Part shown: piece by piece, positions 33,591 to 44,649 of the stretch
Layout: each line of letters begins with the position of its first letter
How positions within the stretch are numbered: the stretch's first letter is position 1
Assembly (NCBI RefSeq): GCF_019649055.1
Contig: NW_026570278.1
Coordinates: forward strand, 310,001 to 374,000
Direction: 5' to 3'
From: Paramacrobiotus metropolitanus
Taxonomy: Eukaryota; Tardigrada; Eutardigrada; Parachela; Macrobiotidae
DNA length: 64,000 nucleotides
Made by a program: the position numbers and the translations under genes
Notes under the pieces: model-generated
What the model was told of the DNA's origin: nothing
Seen by the model: only the letters and a program-made list of their open reading frames with translations
Database searches by the model: none

Positions 33591-34905
33591 AGGGCAGGGG
33601 TTAAAAGGTGGCAGTGGCACCTGCCACTGGCAACTGCCACCGACAGTGGCAGTTGCCACTACGTGTTCTGGCAAGCGATAAAACGTGGCAACTGCCGGAA
33701 TCTTGAATGACTTGGTTCTACCGTCCACCGATAATCTCTGTATAAAATCTCAGGATAATTCAAAACGGAGTAAGCTGCCTTTATACAACGAAGTAATCTC
33801 TCGCCGCGTGAGCCTGAGAGCTAATGCTCTGAGTGCAGGCACACTGTTTACTGCCTGTCCCAAGTGTCCCAGAACACACCCTATTTGCTTGCGACATTAT
33901 TATACGGCATCCGCTAAATTGGTGCCTCATGGTAAACGCAGAGTACCACACAAACTGGAAACAATCGGCAGTAACAGCATGGAGTGAAAAGGAAGGCTGA
34001 GGGGCTCCATGCTGCTCCATGGAATGCTGCTCATGCAGCGGCATGCAGTAAAACAAGGGCGATCTACACGGATCGTATAAGTATGGAGAACCTAGTCCAT
34101 AAATAATTGATTTATTCATCTATCACTTGCAAATAATCACAGCTTGCTCCAGATATGTTTATTAAACCATACGAGAGCCCAACGAAATCGCAGAGTCCTT
34201 CGCTAAGTGCTTTTCTGCATCACAACAGCGGATTGCCCAAAGCACATGAAGCTGCTGAAACATGGAGCGTCTAAAAAAAACTTGTATATTTACTGCACAA
34301 TAGACTAAATCTCCAGAAACTGTGATTAGGAATAACTAAAATTTTAAATCAAATGATCCAAGGGCCACTGAGTCACTACTGCGGCTAACGCAGTGTAGAA
34401 AGAAGATCGGGGCTTACTGTTCAGTATGAATAGGGCGCATGTGACGGCGACCGCACTGCAGTGGGCGTTCAAGTTTAAACGCGCCCCAAGTTAGCCAGAG
34501 CAAGGCAATGCCTGAAAAAAGGAACAAGCAGCTCTTGTTCAAAACTGTTAACGTTCGGTAGCGCGTTTTTATTGTGCTGCAGATATCATAGCCGATGTAG
34601 CTGACAACGTATAGCTAAATTACTCTGTCTTGTTCTTTATCGCATTTTCATCATATCTGAAGATACGATGGATGAGCATTCTGTAGGCACTGATTTTCCG
34701 AATGCACAGGTTTACGATGCTTACAGTATTTTAGTGTTGGCTTTCATTTGCTCCTTTACTGCGCTAAAAAGTGCATAATAATACACTTATAGCCATATCT
34801 TGGCAGTTGCCAGTTTCCACATTTTATCACCTGCCAGAAAGCATAGTGGCAACTGCCACTGCCAGGTGCCAGTGACAGGTGCCACAGCCACCTTTTATCC
34901 CCTGC
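33591..34905. mobile_element. Non-autonomous hAT-like element with ~115-bp inverted ends
   Basis: The left end GGGCAGGGGTTAAAAGGTGG and the right end (complement GGCAGGGGATAAAAGGTGGC) continue as imperfect inverted repeats for about 115 bp. These arms are built of TGGCAGTTGCCACT-like inner palindromes. CCACGAACA stands just outside both ends (33,583-33,591 and 34,906-34,914), an 8-9 bp duplication, and CAGGG-type ends fit hAT. The 1.3-kb interior shows no transposase. A frame at 33,685-33,987 is not recognisable. The ends differ from those of the 19-kb hAT element, so they would need a different transposase. Confidence 0.75.
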
Positions 34906-34914
34906 CCACGAACA

Positions 34915-35659
34915 GCCGTACTTATCGCTGCCTCTATGATACGTCTAAAGTATTCGTCCATGTTTGCACACTTGCCTGTTTAATAAAGAGCTGGAAAATT
35001 GTTTTGTTTATAGCATATGTGTTGCTATCTGCGCACGATCATAGGCTAAGCCCGTGACTACGTAGTTTTCCTATGATTTTGAAATGCATTGATAGTCAAC
35101 GTCGACTGCCGACTGCCGAGCAAAGAATAAAAACACATAACAACGTTGGTGTGTAACTGTGTATGACAACTACTAGTGAAAACATGAGAAAATGGGACAT
35201 TAAACATCTAATGGTAAAAGCCGGATTCTGCTTGCTTTTTGCTTGTCCGTGCGGACTTGTTATCAGCGTGATATACTAATTCATTACATCAATTTACATG
35301 TATGCATGTCGCGTTAACATAAACAAGAAATACCGTTTAGAGAAATGACCTCGAACTCCTTTATGCATTGCAATTGATTTCCTATGATTTTCCTATAAGC
35401 ATAAGCTGCGCACACAATACGGTAACTTTAGTGAAAACACGAGTAAGAAGGTTGCTTATGCAAAGCTCACAGCTATGCAAGAAAAACACGATGGAGTGAG
35501 ATAAAAGGTAGAATGAGAGCTATAACTAAACGCATATTTTCACTGTAATTGCAAGAAGTATGCACAGATAGTGTGTATGACTCTTAGTTGTACAACAAAT
35601 GTAACTGACCAAAACGACGCCGTAAATCCACCCAGTTAGTTTTGCGATTTTGATCACAT
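34915..35659. other. Intergenic, nothing recognised
   Basis: Unique sequence downstream of the GPCR gene. Confidence 0.45.
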
Positions 35660-35870
35660 CCAAATAAAATAAGTTTAATTTCGTATCGGGTCGTTTCCGC
35701 CGGATTGTAGTTTCGCATCCGGTCGTTTCTGTTTGAGTGTAATTTCGTGTCCGAAACTGCACTCCGGCAGGAACGAGCAGGTACGAAATTACAATCCGAC
35801 AGAAACGACCGGATAAATAACAAGACTCCAGCAGTAACGACCGGTCCTGAAATTGTACTCCGGCATTGAC
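35660..35870. repeat. Alternating-orientation CGGTCGTTTC repeats behind the GPCR gene
   Basis: Units of about 38 bp containing TAATTTCGTRTC and CGGTCGTTTC occur twice forward (35,680-35,755). The complements GAAACGACCGG and GAAATTACAATCCG then occur at 35,785-35,855, with CTCCGGCAG and CTCCAGCAG between. They lie just downstream of the receptor stop codon (35,917), so they may be in its 3' untranslated region and could fold. Confidence 0.6.
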
Positions 35871-35916
35871 ATTGTGAGGATGAATAAAATAACGAAACGG
35901 TTTTTGATTGTGACCT

Positions 35917-37767
35917 TTACGGATGCATGCCAGTTGTTCCTGGTTGGACATGGGCGGAACGCTTGCCACCGGCCGTCGCCTTTGTCGCCGTGGAGTACGA
36001 TACAATGGGGCTGGCTGATCGTTTGGTGCACTGGGACACAACTTTTGCACATATCATGGTCAGCAGCTGGCGCACTTGTTGTCGATACTCCATGCTGGCA
36101 GCAAGATATACGAAGAAGTTCAGCGAATAATTCGCCATCAGTGAGACATCGCAAATGATCGGTAGAATAACATAGTTGGTGTGCATAAGTGTAATATTCA
36201 GCCCAAAAACCTGGGCCAGCACGAGACCACCGGCTAGCAGAGTGGGACTATTTGTGACAACGTAGACGGCGACGGTTACCCACAGCAGAATATGGTGGGA
36301 GATGGTGTGCTTATTGCGAGAGTCGCGGGTTTGGTCGGAATGCAGAAGAGATTGTGTTGCGCGGTATTCTCTGCGAATGGCGCAAATAAGGATACTGCTG
36401 AACAGCAGCAAGAGAAGAAATTTCTCAAAGCTGAGAAATGCCTGTAAAATGCCACTCGTTAACATTAACAGAGGCCAAAAACTTCCAACAAAGTTTACAA
36501 ATTATTTAGCCCAAGCAGTTTCTTAAAAACCTGCCAAGATCACAAAAAAACTGCTTCATCACAGATAGGTAGTTGAGTAACTCAACTGCCTATCTGGGAT
36601 TGTGTAGTTCACTAATTCAACCACCTATCAACTCAATTTGAGTTGATAGGTGGTTGAGTTATTACGTACTATGGTATGCAAATTTACAGCATTATATCAT
36701 ACTGTACAAGTGCAAAATATGTTATTTGCTAACGCGTGCTCTCACATTACATACGAAGACCGCAAGATTTTTTTAAATACGGAGTATGGTAAAAATGAAA
36801 TCTCCAGCTAATAATTTTTGTTTGCGCGGTGTGCACTAAACTACTTACTATCAAAGTGCCATGAGCCGAGGCCCATCGCAATAACCAGTGCGGCGTGAGA
36901 TTTAACTTTCCCATCAAGAATTCCATTTGTTCAGTAGGGTCTTTGCTCGCCGGGATTATAATGAAAAGTTTCCAGTAAACATTAGCAACCTCATACGAAG
37001 TCACAATGCCAACAGTCAATATGATAAGGCACACCGTAAGCCGGGCTGGCAGCGTGGGGTGCGTCAGAATCACTCCAAACGGATTGGTATAGGCTAACAG
37101 TCGTCCACCCGCGAATGCAATTAAAGTCCTGAAAGTATCGTAATGACTTATCCATCGCATTCAAAAATGTGGGATTGTCAACATTTTATTTCCAAATATC
37201 TTTTATTATTTAAGATATTATAATGCATTACGGGTTGAATTTCTGAATGTTACGAGTAGTTATGACCCACCAATCACATATTTCCATGCATAAAACGCGC
37301 AGGTATTTGGCTATCGTATATGTCACCCACCATCCCACAGCACGATGGATTTCCAACCAGAACTCCGGAGAAAGGATGGGCAGTTCCCAAATATATGTTG
37401 GGAAGTTAGCCCATCTGCACAAGTACACAATGATTATTGTGCCCGTTCGGTACGTGAAATAATTTCGCCATTGTTCTTACAACGCTGTCAAGTTGGCGAC
37501 GCTGATAGTTGTCATGAACACATTGGTGCTGGTACGCTTTTTGGCTGACATCAACACGGCAATGTTGATCGTATTGCCGACAGTACAACAAGCCAAAAGG
37601 AATGGATATGCTATCCACTTAACAATTTCATACCATTCAACCGTAAACGTTCCGTAATTAAAAGAGTCTAATTCGTAATCAAAGGACGTTTTGTTGGTGC
37701 CATTATTCGCCAGTAATTCGTTGTTGGTCCTTTCGCTGAGAATGTAACAATCCGCTGTAACGTTCAT
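35917..37767 (-). CDS. Rhodopsin-like G-protein-coupled receptor (four exons)
   Basis: The exons are 37,481-37,767, 37,271-37,414, 36,849-37,128 and 35,917-36,441, with all junctions in phase, giving 411 residues. The N-terminus has NVT, NGT and NKT glycosylation sites. Helix 1 holds GNTINIAVLMS and helix 2 VFMTTISVANLTAL. Helix 3 ends DWTLIAFAGGRLLAYTNPF, with GGR where most class A receptors have DRY. Helix 4 is LTVCLIILTVGIVTSYEVA. Helix 5 spans the last intron (HGTLI|AFLSFEKFLLLLLF). Helix 6 is HILLWVTVAVYVVTNSP. Helix 7 contains SLNFFVYLAASMEYR, an N-x-x-x-Y form as in FMRFamide-type peptide receptors. The third exon-2 donor choice (TG|GTGGGT) is forced by phase. It is a plasma-membrane receptor, probably for a peptide, with ligand unknown. 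Introns are 66, 142 and 407 nt. Confidence 0.82.
36562..36660. repeat. Two linked palindromes in GPCR intron 3
   Basis: CAGATAGGTAGTTGAGT faces its complement (36,562-36,596, one mismatch). Then TTCAACCACCTATCAACTCA faces its complement (36,614-36,660). All four arms are versions of one 17-20 nt sequence in alternating orientation. Either pair could form a hairpin or cruciform. Confidence 0.75.
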
Positions 37768-38995
37768 TGTGATGTTTGTGGATAACGTTTACCGCCAAAC
37801 TGCCAAATTTTTACCCTTTACACATTTATGCACTAGCACATTTCTGAGCACTATACATTCTGGATGGTGGATGAGTAAAGAGACCAGCTATGGCAGTCAT
37901 ATCTTTTGACGCCAGGAAATGTAGGTCTTTAAGGTAGCCGTTGCCGCAGTGAAATTGATCCTAACTGTATCGATCCTTAACTTTCGCACTTCACTTGTTG
38001 TCTTAATGAGCAAGCTTGTGAAAAACAGGTTTTTGCAAAAAGGGTACAAAAAGCGAAACCTATGTTTACGTTGACCAACGAAAAGTGCGTTTTTCCTTTC
38101 TTGTTTGCGTACAGTTTCCCTATATCCTTGGTCACGAAGAACATCGAATATACATACTACCGCTAGTCAAGTCACCACGATCTGTTGAAAAACAGCATAC
38201 ACTACAGATATAACACGTTACAGAAATGCCGTAGGTTAAGCGACGATATGGCGCGTCATGCACAAGGCCCTAAGCCACAGAACAAAAAGATTCGTATCAC
38301 TCTATATTGTTATCCGTATCAAAGATGAGTCAGAGCGGACCCCTTCGTACATATTATCATTTCCTGCAGTTTTGGTCACTGTCTCGGTAAACAGACGATC
38401 AGTACGTCCATGACTTCCATTTCTCCTGCGAGTTTACTTAAACTTTTTTAAATTTGGAAACTTTTGCTCCTTAATTTTCGCAGATATTGACGTGTGGGAG
38501 CTACACACATCCGTACGTACGTGCCTTAACTATAATTACTGTACGCCTTCTTCTACGTCACTGCGGTTGTTTCTTTATTCGCCTGTTCTCGTCTTGATGG
38601 CGGTGTATCTCTTGCTCCTCGAAGTCTACATAAGATCCTGTTCCTGTGTTAACGGTATCAGTCTTACGATTTTTGATCTTGAGACTATTTGCTTCTAACT
38701 TTCCTTGTGCTGTGATGACGATTGTGAGTCAGTTAGATAACAAATACATCCTCTCATTCCTCTGTGCTTACCGACGTTCGAAATAAATCACGGAGTATAA
38801 CGTGGTTAGCACCAGTGGTGTGTTACTGTCAGTTTTCCAACTGGCTTTTACCGTTTACTGTTAGCACGTATGCTTATATCTTATTTAATCTGCGTTATCT
38901 ACGACCGGAAGTTAGGAGTATTCAGCACAATTCCTTAGGGATTCCTGATTCGTGTTGCTGACTAATTCTATTCTATATTTACTGTAACAGTTAAG
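37768..38995. other. Upstream flank of the GPCR gene, nothing recognised
   Basis: No frame longer than about 70 codons has support. No promoter motif can be assigned, and no repeat was seen. Confidence 0.45.
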
Positions 38996-38999
38996 TTAA

Positions 39000-39667
39000 G
39001 GGATTTGGCCCGGCACATAGCACTAAATTCGTGCACATTGACGGGAATATCCGCTTTCGCGCACTTTTAGACACTTTTATTTTATTGCTTTTTAACATTG
39101 TGTAGCAAAATGATTTATATACCTAGGCGTGAATCCGTTTTCGCGCGCAACATCCGACTGCTAAGTTATGAGGGTAACAAAACTGCAAAAAGTTTAAATG
39201 CATTAAGATGTAGCAAAAGTCTCATTATGGACCGATCCCTTTTAAATTTTGCATGCAGATGCACATAACCATGAAGATCGTTCTTACACTGAACCCGACT
39301 TCCACGATTTTTCCGAATTTTAAAATGAATTTTAAAATTTTTGAAATTCATTTTAAAAAATGAAAAACAATGCTGGAACAGTGGATCGCTTTAAGAACGA
39401 TCTTCACGGTTAATTGATTATACGCATTTACATGCAAAATTTGAATGTGATCGGTCCATAATGAGACTTTTGGTACACCTGAATGCATTTTAACTTTTCG
39501 TAACTTTGTTACCCTCATAATTCCGCAACCGGATGTTGGGCGCGCAAACGTATTTCACACCTTTTCTTTTGGCTACAAAATACAATAAAGCATTGCAAAA
39601 AAGCGTTTCGGAGTGAAAGTTCCTGTGGATGTACATGACATTGGTGCTAGGTACCGGGTCAAATCCC
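39000..39667. mobile_element. Palindromic element with TTAA target duplication (intact copy)
   Basis: TTAA (38,996-38,999 and 39,668-39,671) borders ends that read GGGATTTGGCCCGG and, inverted, GGGATTTGACCCGG. Almost the whole 668 bp is one imperfect inverted repeat with its centre near 39,330 (ATTTTAAAATTTTTGAAATT). The arms carry TTTAAATGCATT and GGACCGATCCC, as at 15.7 kb. A TTAA duplication is the signature of piggyBac-type insertion, so this looks like a fold-back MITE of that superfamily. No transposase is present. Confidence 0.8.
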
Positions 39668-39836
39668 TTAAGAGTTTGCTCTACCGATTGAGTCGCGGCT
39701 GGGAAGTGGTTAACCTCGTTCATTAATACGTCACAGGTCTTTTACACGACAATTTTTTTGAGCGGATTTTTGGTTTTATGCATGGACCACAGTACAATGG
39801 TCCATAGGTTAAAATAGTGTGTGTTTTTACACAGTT

Positions 39837-40517
39837 TGTGTATTATTAAATGTGTTCTGTGTATTATTAACTTCTCGAATGTGCAAGATTAAAAAAGTTG
39901 AAATCCGTTGAGAAAACGTTAGAGGGGTCTGTCGAATATAAAATTCGAATTAAAATTTGTATTTTTAATGGAATTTCTTAATTTTTTAGGGCAAACTCTG
40001 CCGTCGGCTTCGCGCTTCGCGCGAAATTGGTATTATAAAACGTCACACTTGGATACAGTGGTAATCGCGCACTAAATAATCCCAAAAAATCCCTCTCACC
40101 AGTAATAAATCGCCACCGTCCTACTTGAAATTTTTAACATGGGTCAGGTTTTCTGTACCTTCGGCATAAATCCAATTTAAAGCAGCCTTCATTAACAGCA
40201 ATATCCGGTTAATTTTACGAGAATCGGAATTGACCTGCAAAATTTATGTACGTGTATTACACGTTGTTCAGAGATACGTACATACTCATTGTTTTATTGC
40301 CGTTAGTAAAGTGAAACTAGGCACAAATTAAAACTCCAGCAAAATAGTATTTCATGCGTCTTTCATGAAAATAGCTCGTCGGGACTCGACTTCGCGCTTC
40401 GCGCGAAAATAGTATTTATCCATAGCTGCTTAATAAGAATTCAGCTTACCCCACCCAGCGCCCCCGAGTTCCCAGGGGCAGCCCCCCTGAGGGTGTGGGG
40501 GGAGTGTGTATTATTAA
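39837..40517. repeat. Region bounded by TGTGTATTATTAA repeats with a CG-rich hairpin motif
   Basis: TGTGTATTATTAA occurs at about 39,838, 39,859 and 40,505. Inside, CTTCGCGCTTCGCGCGAA appears twice (about 40,009 and 40,391), each followed by an AT-rich GGTATT or AGTATT. The right part ends with a G/C block (GCCCCCGAGTTCCCAGGGGC). The sequence composition is unlike its neighbours. It may be an inserted element bounded by short direct repeats, but no superfamily is recognised. Confidence 0.45.
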
Positions 40518-41251
40518 ATTTCTACTATTTTAATCTCTGCTGAATGGTCTCTCTCCCTTTGTTCCCACTAGCAATCCAAACCACCTCACTCACTGCATTC
40601 ACATCATTTCAGTCAATCCTGCACCAACGTTTTTGTCACTTTTTGTTGTGCACTGTTGTTTGCAGTTTTGTATCACTTCCAATCACGTTTGTTCTTATAC
40701 TTCGAAAAATCTTATACATTGGCTCAAAGCACATTACAGTCACATATCTGGGCTCCCTGCTCGTTAAAACGGCTGCGAAACTGCAAATGCAATTTTAGAC
40801 TAAGTGCACTGTACGACTAACTGGTAAGTCAAAAATTAATATCCGATTCGTACAAGTGCACAGTTGTCAAGCTAATCAGGTCATCCGGATTAAAGAAGTT
40901 GAATTATTTTATCGCCCTTGCAGTTAAAGTGTGCACACACATCGCCGAATGAAATACCGTACGCGTACTTATTTTTCCTTTTATGCGACACACTTAATAC
41001 TTAATAGAAACCAGCATCTCTTGACCGGTGACGTGATCTTATTCGCCACAAAACTTAACAGAAATGCCGCTGTCATTTTTAGAAGTCACTTGAGACATTT
41101 GATCTAACCGCCCAGCATGCACAGGTATACGAGAGCAATCGATGTCATCAGCAAAATTTCCATTTCGGTTCAAAGGCAACAAAAATAATCAGACATAATC
41201 AGTGCACATCAAATAATCGCAACGCGTAGCGTAGCCGCGGCCATCTGGGAT
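40518..41251. other. Intergenic, nothing recognised
   Basis: 3' flank of TIL gene B. A plus-strand frame at 40,544-40,798 lacks support. Confidence 0.45.
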
Positions 41252-43093
41252 TTAACCTTTGACTTTACTTATTCCTACTTTACAGTTGTTGAGCAGCGGT
41301 CCATTGAGCGGCGCGCATGTCGGCGAGGGAATGAAAGTACGGTACAGACCCGGTTTGCAGATACAGGTGCTGTCGCAACGATAAACGCATAACGGCGTCG
41401 GGTTGGGGTTGGCGCATGACTTCTCACACTCGCGACAGCCATAAGTCGTTAATGGGTCGGAACATTGCAAAATTGTTTGTAGGATGTCGGTGGTAAGGGA
41501 ACTGCAAAAAACGCCAAGGAATTGGGTATGAGCTCGCTAATAGTCCTACAGTATTGTTATATGCTGCGTTGGTGTGAAAAATTTTATTAGCGGATGCAGT
41601 TAAGCTAATTGATTATCCTAGAAGAAGCACTTGGTTGCATTAACTGCCACGCCCCTCGCGTGCGACTAGGGGGTTATAATTTTTGCGGCCAGCAGATCCT
41701 TGATTTAGTTGTTCTTAATCCGCTTGAACAGCAGCACACTCACCTTAACAGTAAATTTTGTTTGCTGTCGTTTTTGTAGAAGCGATATACGGTAGTAAAG
41801 TTGTACCTGTATAAGAAATTATCGAAGTAAAAAGTTTTTTTTCGGTTTTTCTTCTTTTAAGTGCACCATAGAACAGGTTCTGCCACCTGCACCCTGACGC
41901 AGAAAACCCGCTGGCCTTCCGCATGTAATGAGACCGAATTAGTTTTAGGAGACAACATTCCATGCTAAAACTACTGTAATGTTCTTGAATTCTGTCGGCT
42001 TTGTGTGCAAGTGCGTTAGCGTACGAGTGCGATCCCTATGTTGGGTTGCATCCGTTGGGGGAAGTTTAAGATTCAGTCTGTACTGGCACATGTATCTGTC
42101 CTACAGAGTCTGTTGGACAGATACATGTGCCATCAGCAGGAAGTCGACTGGAGGGCGGCTTAACCGATCACCGTGGATGGCTGCAAGTGAAACAACCAAG
42201 GATTGCCACTCTTCGACCATCCACGGCTGACGGTTACGAATGCTGGTTTGGGCAACCATCGGTTAAGTCGACCGCTAGTCGATTTGGTTATACTCAACGT
42301 TTGATTATATCTGCGCTTACTTGTAAATTAATGTCAAACAAACACACGCCTACAGTACTACTACCGCTTACACCTTTTTAAACCAGTTTCTGCCGTCTTC
42401 GTTAAGCGCGTACCGAAAATCCATTGCGCCTTTTCTTCCTCAAAAGTCACACGTTGTTTGTCGCTCTAACTTCCGCATATGTATAGTTATATGAACAGAT
42501 GACCACATTCTTCACAGTCGATTATGATTTATGATTTAATTTTTTAAGTACTCGTTATGCCGGTAATTATGATTTAAGCGACGAATTAACCATAGCCGAC
42601 AAAGCATGCTGCTCTAAATTTTTGCTTACACGACATAAACGGCGCTAACTGCGTGAAAGCAATGTGCTTGATATTAGTGCATGTGCGATGGTTACTTGTA
42701 GGTGTACAAATCACGCATACATCTAAACAAGTAGCGCTGGCCAGCCAATGGCAACTGCGAAAGTGCCTTAATTGTAAAGATGTGTGCGTGATTTGTACAT
42801 ATACAACTAACAAACGCAAATGCAATATTATCAGCGTAGCACCCACTAATTTAGAAGTTGTTCCAGTAAAGCGTGTTTTACCGGGGAATTTAAACCTCTG
42901 CTGTCGTAAACGGGCCTTACCGTATATCCGTTGCTTTTTCGGCTGAGGCACTTTCAGGTTTTATTGTCCCAATTCCAGCGTGGCGTGTGTTGAGGCGAGA
43001 TTCGACGGTGGGGTCACCAGACTCCGCTGCAGAGTAATGCGTTAGCAGCGTGACGGTGGTACACACCGAGAGGATAGCAGCGGTTGACTTCAT
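41252..43093 (-). CDS. Secreted TIL-type cysteine-rich protein B (two exons)
   Basis: The exons are 42,921-43,093 and 41,252-41,501, joined CG|GTAAGG...TTTTTTGCAG|T in the same phase as genes A and C, giving 140 residues. The signal peptide is MKSTAAILSVCTTVTLLTHY, followed by a polar linker. The TIL domain has ten cysteines (CSDP, GC, EC, SC, LC, RC, TC-I-C, KPGLYRTF, C, NNC). The predicted role is an extracellular serine-protease inhibitor, from family knowledge. Exon 1 has the same length as in gene A (173 nt), and intron sequence around 42,170-42,500 aligns with 1,660-2,080 in the gene A intron. A and B are therefore a whole-gene duplicate pair. The intron carries a hairpin and a fold-back element. 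Confidence 0.8.
42084..42132. repeat. Perfect 18-bp hairpin in the TIL B intron
   Basis: TGGCACATGTATCTGTCC pairs perfectly with 42,115-42,132 across a 13-nt spacer. It is unrelated in sequence to the gene A intron hairpin. Confidence 0.8.
42661..42836. mobile_element. Fold-back element in the TIL B intron
   Basis: Arms of about 65 bp, imperfectly inverted, share the core TGTACAAATCACGCA.ACATC, with outer parts TGCATGTGCG..GTTACTTGTA and its counterpart. The spacer of about 40 bp is unique. It is probably a MITE. No clear target duplication. Confidence 0.6.
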
Positions 43094-43193
43094 CGCAGAC
43101 AAGTCAAGTAGGTGAAGATGGGAAAGAGTGGACAGCTGAGTGCTGTGCCAGGTAACTGGGATATTAGTTAACATCACCGACACTCTGCATCTC

Positions 43194-43200
43194 TTTATGT
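43194..43200 (-). promoter_or_regulatory. Candidate TATA element of TIL gene B
   Basis: The minus strand reads ACATAAAGAG, a weak TATA match, about 104 bp before the ATG. Its position and flanks (CTGCATCTC) match the stronger box of gene A. Confidence 0.35.
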
Positions 43201-43869
43201 ACTGCCGCTTCTCGCGGTAATTTTGCCGGAGAATGCAACGTCCCTGCTGCTGCCAATTAGCCGGTCGGTGGCACCAATTAGCATTTAATAAAACATGCCC
43301 TGGACGCCACCAGGCACCACGCTCATAATGCGTGTCCACAATTCAGTTCGCATGATTGCCAGTTTTTCTGTTTTTCGGAAAAATGGATACAGCAAAACAT
43401 GAATGCCTCAAGGAAAAACAACTTCTGCATAACAAATGAGTGAAAAACGCAAGCTAATTAGGCAAACGTTGCCACTTAAATAAAAACGAGACGCCGATGA
43501 ACCTGAAAATGAAGCGTGGCTACCGTGACTGTTTACAATGTGATTGCCGGAACGGTACACGTATTTAGAACGTTGTGCATCCATTTAACTAACAGATCCA
43601 TTGCGGATGCAGTAATACATTATGCTTGGTGTCAATAATTAATTATGCTTGTTGTCATAAAATTAATTATTTTTCGTGATGACAGTATTAAATTTATAAT
43701 ACAATTGACGCTGCTAGTAAGATGATTTTTACCCCATGTTTTACAAGCCACATGTTTCAGTTAAATTCTCTGAATCTGCCTGGTTTTCAAATGTTTTCCT
43801 TTTTAATTAACAGTACTGATGTAAATAATCATGTCCACCGAACATTCAAGTACTTATACAAGCCCGCAT

Positions 43870-43985
43870 CAGCAACAGGTTCTGTCAAATGAGTGTGATA
43901 CCAGTTCACGGCACTCGCGCCTAGCTGCACTTCTTTACATACTGACGCTGCCGTCGCGTCAAGAACTGGGTTAAACTTGCCTTTT
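43870..43985 (-). pseudogene. Orphan copy of a TIL gene promoter
   Basis: It aligns with the promoter of gene A (3,625-3,715): GTGATA.CA, TCGC.C..AGCTGCA, a TATA-equivalent (CTTTACATACTGA), then TGCCG, CGCGTC and GGGTTAA. No signal-peptide exon follows on the minus strand before gene B. It marks a lost fourth family member or a rearranged duplicate. Confidence 0.5.
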
Positions 43986-44041
43986 GTAACACAAAAAGAA
44001 CGTCCTTGCCAGTGTGCTTATTTTACCGTCCGCTTTTAGAC

Positions 44042-44187
44042 ATTAATAGAGAGTTTAGTCACGTAGCGGCCGTAGCAGTACCAATGACAGAGTAGCGGCG
44101 ATTTTGCCATAGACGCACTACAGCAAAATAGCGCTACTGTCACTGGTACTGCTACGGTCGCAGCTTTTGCTCAAATTGTCTATTAAC
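44042..44187. mobile_element. Small inverted-repeat element (~60-bp arms)
   Basis: The arms share TTAATAGA, CCGTAGCAGTACCA and TGACAG..TAGCG, with ATTTTGC at the inner end, and a spacer of about 20 bp. At 146 bp it is non-coding and is a probable MITE or hairpin. Confidence 0.6.
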
Positions 44188-44649
44188 TTACCTACTTTTG
44201 AAATTTTTCTGGGGCGTTACCTTTACTTACTAATTTCTATTTTTCCAAGCAGATCTATTTACTTACTTAGAGTGAATTTATTAAACAAGGTTAATTTAGC
44301 GTTAAAATTGTTGCAAAGCGCAACAAAAACCTGCAACGACCGATGAATTTTCTGTTCAGAACGAAACAGGTTTATACAATATGGTCACAGTTGTGTGTAG
44401 TAATGTGTACAAGCTTGCCCGGTAATTTCTGACAAAAGCGTTTCGGCATCACTAAAATATCATCGCAACGACACACTAAAATATCAAGCCAACACAAAGC
44501 TGTGTGCCTGAAATAATATGATTTCCATACTGTTTCAAATCACACAAGTAGACTTGGGAAAACGTGTTCCTGGAATGTTTTTTTTATTTCCCTGGCCAGA
44601 TACGTCTGGGTGGGAAATTGGGACTTACCGCAAAAACACACGACAATGC

